In this document: piece after piece, positions 1-5,327 of the stretch
How the letters are laid out: every line of letters begins with the position of its first letter
How positions within the stretch are numbered: position 1 is the first letter of the stretch
Source: Candidatus Thiodiazotropha sp. (ex Gloverina cf. vestifex)
Lineage (GTDB): Bacteria > Pseudomonadota > Gammaproteobacteria > Chromatiales > Chromatiaceae
Assembly (NCBI GenBank): GCA_025656435.1
Contig: JAHXHT010000164.1
Span: forward strand, 1-5,327
Reading direction: 5' to 3'
DNA length: 5,327 nucleotides
Notes under the pieces: model-generated
What the model was told of the DNA's origin: nothing
Databases searched by the model: none
Seen by the model: the letters and a program-made list of their open reading frames with translations, nothing else
Translations under genes and position numbers: made by a program

Positions 1-17
1 GGTCGGGGCATAACGGC

Positions 18-81
18 TGTCGCGTTGGCGAGTCGATTTTGGGGACTCGGATGTCCCAAAATCTTTCACGAGGTAGCGACA
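18..81. repeat. Imperfect inverted repeat (possible extragenic palindrome)
   Basis: The core is a strong hairpin. GATTTT (35-40) pairs with AAAATC (58-63), and GGGAC (42-46) pairs with GTCCC (53-57), giving an 11-bp stem with one bulged G (41) and a 6-base loop. An outer 6-bp arm, TGTCGC (18-23) with GCGACA (76-81), encloses it with poorly paired DNA between. GAGTC (30-34) and GACTC (44-48) form a competing small inversion. The outer arm reaches the point where the beta-helix reading frame becomes open, so this element, or the junction it marks, may be what broke that gene. No T-run follows the core hairpin, so it does not look like a terminator. Whether it is a dispersed repeat cannot be judged from a single copy. 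Confidence 0.4.
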
Positions 82-343
82 CGCTTGGACGAAGGGCCAG
101 GGACGCACACTGCCGCTGGAAGACGTGGCCTTCTTCTTCGATGGGGCGGGGGTGCCAACTGTGAGTGGTGATCTGATCCAGCTGGAAGGGGGTAGTCAAA
201 GCGCTCGTGTGATCAAAGTGGATTTTTCTACGAGCAGCCTGCTATTGGACGAAACGCTGACTTGGCACAAGGGGCAGGGTGTCTCGCTAACCATTGGGGG
301 GTCGTCACCGGATATGGGTGCTTATGAGGCAGAGGCTGAATAG
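77..343 (+). pseudogene. C-terminal remnant of a right-handed beta-helix / choice-of-anchor Q-like protein
   Basis: Translation ends in SSPDMGAYEAEAE and stop. The PDMGAYE motif (usually PDIGAYE/F) closes many secreted right-handed beta-helix proteins of the pectate-lyase-like or choice-of-anchor Q kind. The preceding part (LPLEDVAFFFDG, GDLIQLEGG, a Val/Ile-rich strand, then LTWHKGQGVSL) fits the small beta-rich unit that commonly precedes that motif. Intact proteins run to several hundred residues; here the frame is closed by TAG at 74-76 and again by TAA at 11-13. The only plausible internal start, GTG at 125, would leave 72 residues without a signal peptide. Family resemblance continues upstream of that GTG (GQGRTLPLED), so I treat this as a fragment and not a small gene. 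Frames 1 and 3 are both open across positions 1-76, so a frameshift or assembly error is an alternative to true decay. The family match is from memory of the motif. Confidence 0.55.
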
Positions 344-361
344 TCTATCTGCGGTTATTCG

Positions 362-370
362 TGCGATAAT
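362..370 (+). promoter_or_regulatory. Candidate extended -10 promoter for ubiC-ubiA
   Basis: The sequence TGCGATAAT matches an extended -10 element: TG, one base, then GATAAT, which fits 5 of 6 positions of TATAAT. No good -35 hexamer lies 16-18 bases upstream, which extended -10 promoters tolerate. Transcription would begin near 377, leaving a leader of about 20 bases before the ubiC start. It sits in the 53-base gap after the beta-helix remnant, where a promoter for the ubi pair would be expected. This is a prediction from motif and position only. Confidence 0.35.
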
Positions 371-383
371 CCTCATTTTGTCC

Positions 384-389
384 AGGTAG
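384..389 (+). promoter_or_regulatory. Ribosome binding site supporting the TTG start of ubiC
   Basis: AGGTAG lies just before the TTG at 397, with 7 bases between. It supports that unusual start codon. The frame has no ATG or GTG between the stop at 367-369 and this TTG, and the N-terminal residues after it are needed to cover the family's tryptophan/arginine-rich beginning. Confidence 0.4.
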
Positions 390-396
390 TGCCGTT

Positions 397-981
397 TTGA
401 CCCATCGCAGTCTACACTCATCCGTTCCAGAGCCCGAATGGGGTGAGTGGCGGAGCCAACGTCTCCGTGAAATTCCATCGGGTGTACAGACGTGGCTGCG
501 TGATTCCGGCTCTCTGACACGCAAGGTTATTAAGGCCTGTGATCATGGTTGTTTTCGTGTGCGATTGCTTCACCAGGGATGGGGACGACCACTCAACAGT
601 GAGCGAAAGGTGATGAAAACCCGCCGTGGGGTGATCACGCTGGTTCGTGAGGTGGAACTGCTGTGCGATGAACAACCATGGGTTTTTGCCCGTACGCTGA
701 TTCCTGCCACCAGTCTGCAACGTTCCGTGCGTCGGTTGACTCAATTGGGTGAGAAGCCCCTGGGTGCAGTGCTTTTCAGTGATCCAAAGGTGCATCGTGG
801 CGTCACGCAGATTGCCAGACTGCAACCCAAGCATCCCCTGTTCGATGCCGCCTGTATTCATATCGATGACAGGCCCGAGATGCTTTGGGCAAGACGTACT
901 ATGTTCTACCTCGCTGGGCGGCCTTTGCTGGTCAACGAGATTTTTTTGCCCGACATTCCGTTGAAGGTTAAGAGGGTGTGA
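397..981 (+). CDS. ubiC: Chorismate lyase (chorismate pyruvate-lyase)
   Basis: This soluble cytoplasmic enzyme removes pyruvate from chorismate to give 4-hydroxybenzoate, the first committed step of ubiquinone synthesis. The 194-residue product carries the family landmarks. VREVELLC (83-90) contains the Arg matching the substrate-binding Arg of the E. coli enzyme (R84 here). PWVFART (94-100) follows, then LGEKPLGAVLF (117-127), LWARRTMFYLAG (163-174) and PLLVNEIFLP (176-185), whose Glu181 matches the catalytic-site Glu. The E. coli protein has about 165 residues. The extra length here is at the N-terminus and in an insertion near 140-160 (GHPLYE-like segment, here KHPLFD) of a kind I recall from other proteobacterial UbiC proteins. 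The start is TTG, the only usable upstream start codon, preceded by AGGTAG. The stop TGA overlaps the ATG of ubiA by one base, so the two are very probably one transcript with coupled translation. Identification is secure; the exact start is less so. Confidence 0.93.
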   Translation: MTHRSLHSSVPEPEWGEWRSQRLREIPSGVQTWLRDSGSLTRKVIKACDHGCFRVRLLHQGWGRPLNSERKVMKTRRGVITLVREVELLCDEQPWVFARTLIPATSLQRSVRRLTQLGEKPLGAVLFSDPKVHRGVTQIARLQPKHPLFDAACIHIDDRPEMLWARRTMFYLAGRPLLVNEIFLPDIPLKVKRV

Positions 982-1892
982 TGGAAAAACCGCAGATCCA
1001 GGTGCCTCTCCGGGAACCGGACAAGGTTTCATTACGTGAGCGATTGTGGCGCTATGCCCAGTTGGTTCGTCTTCATCGCCCCATCGGTATTCTGTTGCTG
1101 CTGTGGCCCACCATGTGGGCGCTGTGGTTGGCGGGAGAGGGACAACCCTCCTGGGTGATCGTGCTGGTATTCATGACGGGTGTAGCGTTGATGCGGTCGG
1201 CGGGTTGTGCCATTAACGACTATGCGGATCGGGATTTCGACGGTTGCGTGGCGCGGACCCGTACACGCCCCATCGCCATGGGATTGGTTAGCCCTAAGGA
1301 AGCATTGGGTGTTTTTGTCGCACTCTCTTTGATGGCAGCATGCCTATTGGTGTTCCTTAACTGGCCGACCCGTTTTATGTCACTGGTTGCCCTGGTGCTG
1401 GCAGCCGTCTATCCCTTCATGAAGCGCTATACGCATCTCCCGCAGGTGATGCTGGGAGCGGCTTTCGGTTGGGCAGTACCCATGGCTTTCATGGCGCTCA
1501 ATGAATCGATCCCACTCATGGCATGGGTGTTGTTCTCGACCACGCTGTTGTGGGCGCTGATCTACGATACCCAGTACGCAATGGTCGATCGTGAGGACGA
1601 TCTGAAAATCGGCATTAAATCGAGTGCCATTCTTTTTGGCCGTTACGACAACCTGATCGTCGGTGTGCTGCAGGTCTTGATGTTGTTGCTGCTGTTCCAG
1701 GTCGGCAACATGGCAGGAAGGGGTTGGGTCTATAACCTAGGGCTGCTGGTTGGAGCCGGGTTGTTTCTCTATCAGCAGTGGCTGACCCGAGACCGACAGC
1801 CCAAGGCCTGTTTCGATGCCGTTCTCAATAATAATTTGTTCGGCATGGTGATCTTTCTTGGCCTCCTGTTTGATTACCTTGCGAGTGGGTGA
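981..1892 (+). CDS. ubiA: 4-hydroxybenzoate polyprenyltransferase
   Basis: This integral inner-membrane prenyltransferase joins the polyprenyl chain to 4-hydroxybenzoate, using the product of the gene just upstream. The 303-residue product is close in length to E. coli UbiA (290) and strongly similar across its whole span, for example YPFMKRYTHLPQ (144-155) and LGAAFGWAVPMAF (158-170). Both Mg-diphosphate-binding Asp motifs are intact: NDYADRDFD (79-87) and DTQYAMVDREDD (196-207). Hydrophobic segments near 34-50, 57-73, 107-126, 131-146, 157-173, 179-194, 222-240, 251-265 and 285-299 fit the expected nine-helix bundle. I chose ATG at 981, which overlaps the ubiC stop as TGATG, with AGAGGG at 971-976 as ribosome binding site. 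GTG at 978 is in frame but too close to that site. The prenyl chain length used cannot be read from sequence. Confidence 0.97.
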   Translation: MEKPQIQVPLREPDKVSLRERLWRYAQLVRLHRPIGILLLLWPTMWALWLAGEGQPSWVIVLVFMTGVALMRSAGCAINDYADRDFDGCVARTRTRPIAMGLVSPKEALGVFVALSLMAACLLVFLNWPTRFMSLVALVLAAVYPFMKRYTHLPQVMLGAAFGWAVPMAFMALNESIPLMAWVLFSTTLLWALIYDTQYAMVDREDDLKIGIKSSAILFGRYDNLIVGVLQVLMLLLLFQVGNMAGRGWVYNLGLLVGAGLFLYQQWLTRDRQPKACFDAVLNNNLFGMVIFLGLLFDYLASG

Positions 1893-1921
1893 TCTTTTCC
1901 TCGGGTGGTCGGAAATGAGTA

Positions 1922-1946
1922 GGCCCACCCTCGGGCCGTTTAGGTT
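1922..1946 (+). terminator. Candidate intrinsic terminator after ubiA
   Basis: GGCCC (1922-1926) pairs with GGGCC (1933-1937) around a 6-base loop and is followed by GTTTAGGTTTT, a broken T-run. A competing stem, GGGTGG (1903-1908) with CCACCC (1925-1930), overlaps it. It lies in the 55-base gap between the convergent ends of ubiA and the thioredoxin-fold gene. The stem is short and the T-run interrupted, so it may be weak. On the minus strand there is no convincing T-run after either stem. Confidence 0.4.
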
Positions 1947-1947
1947 T

Positions 1948-4326
1948 TCAAGGTAGTTTGAGTCGAAGTGTTGGTGTCTCCGGCGGCAGGCAGACCTCGT
2001 CGTTACAGGCCTGTAGCCGGAGGCTCACAGGCAAGGTCGATCCTGCCGGTGTATCGCCTGACGTGACAAAAGCCTCCAGGATTGTTTGACCAGAGAAGAG
2101 TGAGAGTGGCGTCGACTGGAATGAGAGACGCTGTTGTTCGCCTTCGGGATAGGTGACCGGTCCCAGAGTCCAACCATGGTTTTCTTCCGCAAGCCGTAGT
2201 TGTGTGCCGATCAAACCTTCGTTACCCGGTTCGTTACTGTTGATGTGCCAGCCTGGCGGGATTTCTATCGCGATCGTCAGCCGCATCGACTTGTTTGAAT
2301 GAGGCGTCAACTGACCCTCAAGCCGGATGCCGCCTTGGGCAGCATAGGCACGCGATTGCAACTCTCCCTGTTTGTGATTGGTGATGGCGGTCAGCATATA
2401 ACCGTAGCTGTGGGGTTGTTTCTCAATGCTCGGCGCGAAACGGCTGATCAGATTGTCTATCTGTTGGCGATACGTCAGGTTACCGGTGTGCTGCCAGAGT
2501 CTCTGCAGGGCATGCAGCGCCAATGAACTGCCGGAGGGAATGGCGTTGTCGCTGCCGTCATCTTTGGGACGGCCCATTGCCGTAATCTCGGCATCGGCCT
2601 CATTCATGAAAAAACCGCCGCCATCGACATCGAGAAAACGCTTGATGAGGGCGTCGGTCAACTCGATGGAACGTTCAAGCCAAGGTCTTTCACCTGTCAG
2701 ATCGTAGAGCGTCAGCATGGCTTCCGCCAGATAAGCATAGTCCTCCTGGGCCGCGAGGATGGATGAGCGGCCATCCAAGTGAACACGCCATAGCTGTCCT
2801 GCAGATCGTCGGTTGTGTTGCCAGTTAAACTCGGCTGCCTTTTCCGCCGCTTCTCGATATGTCGGAGATTCGAGCAGATCGGCTGCCTCGGCAAAGGCGG
2901 TGATCATCATGCCGTTCCAGGCGGTCACGATCTTGTCGTCGCGAAGCGGGGGTACCCGTTGGTTGCGTACTTTCAGGAGTACGCTGTTGATGTGGTCGAC
3001 TCTTTGGTGCAAGGCCTCAAGCGCCATCTTATGTTCTTTCGCATAATCTTCGAGAGTCTGCTCCAGATGCAGGATATTGCGCCCCTCGAAGTTACCCTGG
3101 CGGGAAACCGAATAGAGAGACTTGGCCAAATCGGCATCCTCCGGCGCCAGGACATCGCTAATTTCCGCTAGGGTCCAGGTAAAGAAAAGGCCCTCTTCGC
3201 CCTCACTGTCGGCATCGGTGGCTGAGTAGAAGCCACCTTCCGGTGAAGTCATCTCACGCATGACATAGTCAAGTGTCTGGGTTGCCACACGAAGATATTT
3301 TGGCTTGCCGGTGAGACGCCAGGCACGGAGATAGACACGGCTCAGGTGCGCCTGGTTATAGAGCATTTTCTCGAAGTGGGGCACCAGCCACTCGAAGTCA
3401 GTAGAGTATCGATGGAAGCCACCAGCGGCTTGATCGTAGATGCCACCGCGTGCCATATGGTCGAGGGTTGTCTCCAGCATCTCCAGGGTCTGACTATCGC
3501 CATCACGTTCCGCCTGATCGAGCAGCAGGAAGAGCCAAGGCTCCTGTGGGAACTTGGGGGCCTGGCCGAATCCGCCCTGAATCTCGTCATAGATCTGTGC
3601 AATCGCTGAAACACCACGACTGGCATTGGCAAGATCGAAGGCCTTGGATTCACCACTGAGGCGATTGCTCTTGGCTACGGCTTCGGCAATGCGTTCGGCT
3701 TGCGTTTCAACGTCCCCCCGTTTTTCCTGCCAGATCTGGGAGATTTGGCTGACCAGCGAGGTGAACTGATCCGGGGGATAGTAGGTGCCGCCATAGAACG
3801 GCTTACCCTCCGGTGTCAGGAAGGATGACATGGGCCAACCACCTCTGCCGGTCAATAACATCACGGCCGTCATATAGACCTCATCCACGTCCGGATGGCT
3901 CTCCCGGTCGACCTTGATGGCGATGAAATGCTCATTCAGCAAGGCGGCAATGGCCGGGTTTTCAAAACTCTCCCGTTGGCACCAGTGACAGGTAGAATAT
4001 CCGATGGAGAGAAAGACCGGTTTGTTTTCCCGTTTCGCCCGCTCGAAAGCCGCTTCAGACCAGGGGTGCCAATCTACGGGGTTGTGGGCATGCTGAATCA
4101 GGTAAGGGGAGTCCTCAAGAATGAGCCGGTTGGTATACGTCGGCGTGCCGTCTTCGTTGAAGTGCTCAGTGCGTGGCCGGTATGCAAGACCTTTGGCGAG
4201 GTAGGCCGCCTTCAGTTTCTCCTGTATTTCCATGGGTCTTTCCACTCGATAGTTTTCTTGGGTATTGGCAGGCGCTATGCATAGAAGAAGTGACAGCAGC
4301 AGGGCGGTATTGGCAAGTCTTCGCAT
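1948..4326 (-). CDS. Exported DUF255 thioredoxin-fold protein with (alpha/alpha)6 barrel and DsbD-N-like C-terminal domain
   Basis: The 792-residue product has four parts. Residues 1-22 form a signal peptide (MRRLANT, a Leu-rich core, then APANTQ); the Cys in the core lacks a lipobox context, so it is probably not a lipoprotein. Residues about 66-225 are a DUF255/YyaL (SSP411-like) thioredoxin domain, with SPYLIQHAHNPVDWHPW before the CHWC motif (113-116) and GGWPMSSFLTPEGKPFYGG after it. Residues about 230-645 match the helical barrel usual in this family (GGFGQAPKFPQEPWLF, LVPHFEKMLYNQA, SATDADSEGEEG, DDKIVTAWNGMM, DGSDNAIPSGSS). Residues about 665-792 resemble the N-terminal domain of DsbD (PGWHINSNEP, then LQACNDEVCLPP with Cys774 and Cys779). 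I chose ATG at 4326 because the frame's earlier ATG (4401) would put 25 residues ahead of the signal peptide and overlap the rhodanese gene; from 4326 the gap is one base. Most relatives have HVM after CHWC, and here it appears missing. Substrate unknown; a periplasmic thiol-redox role is inferred. Confidence 0.88.
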   Translation of the reverse strand: MRRLANTALLLSLLLCIAPANTQENYRVERPMEIQEKLKAAYLAKGLAYRPRTEHFNEDGTPTYTNRLILEDSPYLIQHAHNPVDWHPWSEAAFERAKRENKPVFLSIGYSTCHWCQRESFENPAIAALLNEHFIAIKVDRESHPDVDEVYMTAVMLLTGRGGWPMSSFLTPEGKPFYGGTYYPPDQFTSLVSQISQIWQEKRGDVETQAERIAEAVAKSNRLSGESKAFDLANASRGVSAIAQIYDEIQGGFGQAPKFPQEPWLFLLLDQAERDGDSQTLEMLETTLDHMARGGIYDQAAGGFHRYSTDFEWLVPHFEKMLYNQAHLSRVYLRAWRLTGKPKYLRVATQTLDYVMREMTSPEGGFYSATDADSEGEEGLFFTWTLAEISDVLAPEDADLAKSLYSVSRQGNFEGRNILHLEQTLEDYAKEHKMALEALHQRVDHINSVLLKVRNQRVPPLRDDKIVTAWNGMMITAFAEAADLLESPTYREAAEKAAEFNWQHNRRSAGQLWRVHLDGRSSILAAQEDYAYLAEAMLTLYDLTGERPWLERSIELTDALIKRFLDVDGGGFFMNEADAEITAMGRPKDDGSDNAIPSGSSLALHALQRLWQHTGNLTYRQQIDNLISRFAPSIEKQPHSYGYMLTAITNHKQGELQSRAYAAQGGIRLEGQLTPHSNKSMRLTIAIEIPPGWHINSNEPGNEGLIGTQLRLAEENHGWTLGPVTYPEGEQQRLSFQSTPLSLFSGQTILEAFVTSGDTPAGSTLPVSLRLQACNDEVCLPPETPTLRLKLP

Positions 4327-4327
4327 A

Positions 4328-5230
4328 TCAGGGATCCAACCGGACCTGCAGGTCCATGGGTAGTTGTTTATCGACTGCCCACTCCTCTGTGGAACCGTCA
4401 TAGAGTTTAGCCTGCTTGTTACCTAGGATTTCATGGGAGACGAACCAACCCAATGAGGCACGATGGCCGGTATGACAATAGTTGATTTGTGATCCCTTCA
4501 ACGGCACATCGCTGGCTTTGTAGATGCGTTGAAGATTTTCTATGGAATGGAGTTTGCCGCTGCCATTCACCGTCAGCCAGTCATAACTGAGATTGACCGC
4601 ATTGGGTAAGCTGCCCGTCCGTTCCCTGCCAGCGCCGGCATAGATGCCGAGATATTCCGCACGGCTGCGGTTGTCCACGGCCATAGACCCATTCTCAAGG
4701 GCAAGCTTCACCTCTTTTGCAGTTGGGACCATCTCGCTGCGAAGGTTGGCTTTGAAGGTGCGAGCCTGCGGTTTACTCTCGCCCCTTTCGAGGGGATAGC
4801 GTCGGCTCTGTGCATAGGCGACCAATCCGCCGTCCAGGATGGAGATTTTGTCATGCTCTAATGCTTTGAAGGTCCAATAAACACGGGCTGCGCTTGTGAG
4901 ATCACCGGCACTGGCGCCCAGGGAGACCAGTACCACTTGGCTATCGTTGTCGATACCCAGAGAGCCGATCAGGCGCTCCAGTTGTGAAACTGGCGGTATG
5001 AGTTTGGGTGTGCCTTTTTTCTCGGTTCGCCACTGGCCATAGCCGGTATTGACCGATCCGGGAATATGGTGGCGTTGAAATCCTTGGGTCTCCTGCAGGT
5101 CCAGGATTACCAGATTCTCCTGCTGACGATTGTCGTGTAACCAGGAGGGCGACACCAAGGGCTGGGCGGAGAGTGTGCCGATCGAGATGAGGGATAGCAG
5201 TCCTGCAAGCATGATTCGCAACATGGGCAT
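4328..5230 (-). CDS. Periplasmic tandem rhodanese (sulfurtransferase)
   Basis: The 300-residue product begins with a clear Sec signal peptide (MLRIMLAGLLSLISIG, cleavage likely after LSA at residue 22), so it should act in the periplasm. Two rhodanese domains follow. The first (about 25-150) keeps family landmarks such as the conserved HIPGSVN (55-61) and ILDGG (131-135), but has no Cys at the active-site loop (VLVSLGASAGD) and is probably structural. The second (about 165-295) has VDNRSRAEY (185-193), the conserved SLPNAVNLSY (207-216), and the loop CHTGHRAS with catalytic Cys252, then KLYDGSTEEW. This is the usual arrangement for thiosulfate or 3-mercaptopyruvate sulfurtransferases; the sulfur donor and acceptor are not known here. 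ATG at 5230 is the first start after an in-frame stop at 5270-5272; ATG at 5224 is also possible, and neither has a good ribosome binding site. The stop lies one base before the next gene's ATG (TGATATG), implying an operon with it. Confidence 0.9.
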   Translation of the reverse strand: MPMLRIMLAGLLSLISIGTLSAQPLVSPSWLHDNRQQENLVILDLQETQGFQRHHIPGSVNTGYGQWRTEKKGTPKLIPPVSQLERLIGSLGIDNDSQVVLVSLGASAGDLTSAARVYWTFKALEHDKISILDGGLVAYAQSRRYPLERGESKPQARTFKANLRSEMVPTAKEVKLALENGSMAVDNRSRAEYLGIYAGAGRERTGSLPNAVNLSYDWLTVNGSGKLHSIENLQRIYKASDVPLKGSQINYCHTGHRASLGWFVSHEILGNKQAKLYDGSTEEWAVDKQLPMDLQVRLDP

Positions 5231-5238
5231 TTCGATCG

Positions 5239-5273
5239 CTAACCGCCATGGAGAGCGAAGCGAAGGCGGTTAG
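5239..5273. repeat. Hairpin repeat unit upstream of the rhodanese gene
   Basis: CTAACCGCC (5239-5247) and GGCGGTTAG (5265-5273) form a perfect 9-bp stem around a 17-base loop containing GAGAGCGAAGCGAA. Its near arm ends 8 bases from the ATG of the rhodanese gene, so in that transcript the stem would cover the region where a ribosome binding site should be. The loop motif recurs 61 bases further on, which suggests an extragenic palindromic repeat family. No T-run follows on either strand, so it is not a typical terminator. Confidence 0.55.
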
Positions 5274-5302
5274 TCCCCGGTAGGCGTAGGCGCGGGCGTA
5301 TG

Positions 5303-5327
5303 ATCGGAGGTGAGAGCGAAAGCGAAC
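5303..5327. repeat. Second copy of the hairpin repeat, cut by the window edge
   Basis: GAGAGCGAAAGCGAA (5312-5326) repeats the loop of the unit at 5239-5273 with one inserted A. It is preceded by ATCGGAGGT (5303-5311), and the last visible bases AC (5326-5327) would pair with its final GT. A full stem would need the sequence beyond the window to continue CTCCGAT or similar. Between the two copies (5274-5302) lies a GC-rich stretch with short GTAGGCG-like direct repeats and no coding sequence. No convincing promoter for the minus-strand operon was visible in 5231-5327. Confidence 0.4.

Noticed and set aside
125..343. A complete 72-residue gene starting at GTG 125
   Set aside because: The family resemblance continues upstream of this codon and there is no signal peptide, so it is better read as the tail of a larger broken gene.
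418..1032. Long open frame on the minus strand opposite ubiC
   Set aside because: It lies antisense to a clearly conserved ubiC, has no recognisable family motifs, and reads as a shadow of the codon pattern on the other strand.
3342..3656. Open frame in another minus-strand frame inside the DUF255 gene
   Set aside because: It is fully contained in a conserved gene on the same strand, its product is rich in Arg and Ser as expected for an out-of-frame reading, and it has no ribosome binding site.
3895..4284. Plus-strand open frame of 129 codons opposite the N-terminal part of the DUF255 gene
   Set aside because: It runs antisense to the signal peptide and CHWC domain coding sequence and has no family resemblance.
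4327..4401. Longer N-terminus for the DUF255 protein (ATG at 4401)
   Set aside because: It would place 25 polar residues ahead of an otherwise typical signal peptide and overlap the end of the rhodanese gene by over 70 bases.
1..5327. CRISPR array, tRNA or rRNA gene, transposase, or a defence system
   Set aside because: No regularly spaced repeats, no tRNA-like cloverleaf or rRNA sequence, and no transposase or nuclease motifs were seen; nearly all the window is accounted for by four intact metabolic or redox genes.

Overview
The window reads as a stretch of gammaproteobacterial chromosome. It has a ubiC-ubiA pair in the Escherichia coli order, a UbiA very close to the gammaproteobacterial type, and two exported sulfur/thiol proteins on the other strand. 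The base composition looks moderately GC-rich by eye. A periplasmic tandem rhodanese beside a periplasmic thioredoxin-fold protein would suit a sulfur-metabolising gammaproteobacterium, but that is inference and the species cannot be read from this sequence.

Layout. Positions 1-76 hold no intact gene and contain a long imperfect inverted repeat. Positions 77-343 (+) encode only the C-terminal end of a right-handed beta-helix (choice-of-anchor Q-like) surface or secreted protein, cut off by a stop codon at its upstream side. Next is a short gap with a candidate extended -10 promoter. It is followed by ubiC (397-981, TTG start) and ubiA (981-1892), which overlap by one base. A small GC-rich hairpin lies between ubiA and the convergent minus-strand genes. 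The minus strand carries a two-gene unit read right to left: a tandem rhodanese (5230-4328), then after one base a large DUF255 thioredoxin / (alpha/alpha)6-barrel / DsbD-N-like fusion protein (4326-1948). The last 100 bases are a hairpin-rich, repeat-like stretch upstream of the rhodanese gene.

How the genes work together. UbiC makes 4-hydroxybenzoate from chorismate, and UbiA attaches the polyprenyl tail at the membrane; these are the first two committed steps of ubiquinone synthesis. The minus-strand pair looks like a translationally coupled unit of exported proteins with reactive cysteines: a C-terminal rhodanese active-site loop (CHTGHR), a CHWC thioredoxin motif, and a second Cys pair in a DsbD-N-like tail. 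A periplasmic thiol or sulfane-sulfur relay is a reasonable hypothesis for them. The points most worth a second look are this pair, the apparent 3-residue shortening just after the CHWC motif, and the paired hairpin repeats at the right edge, whose second copy predicts the bases just outside the window.
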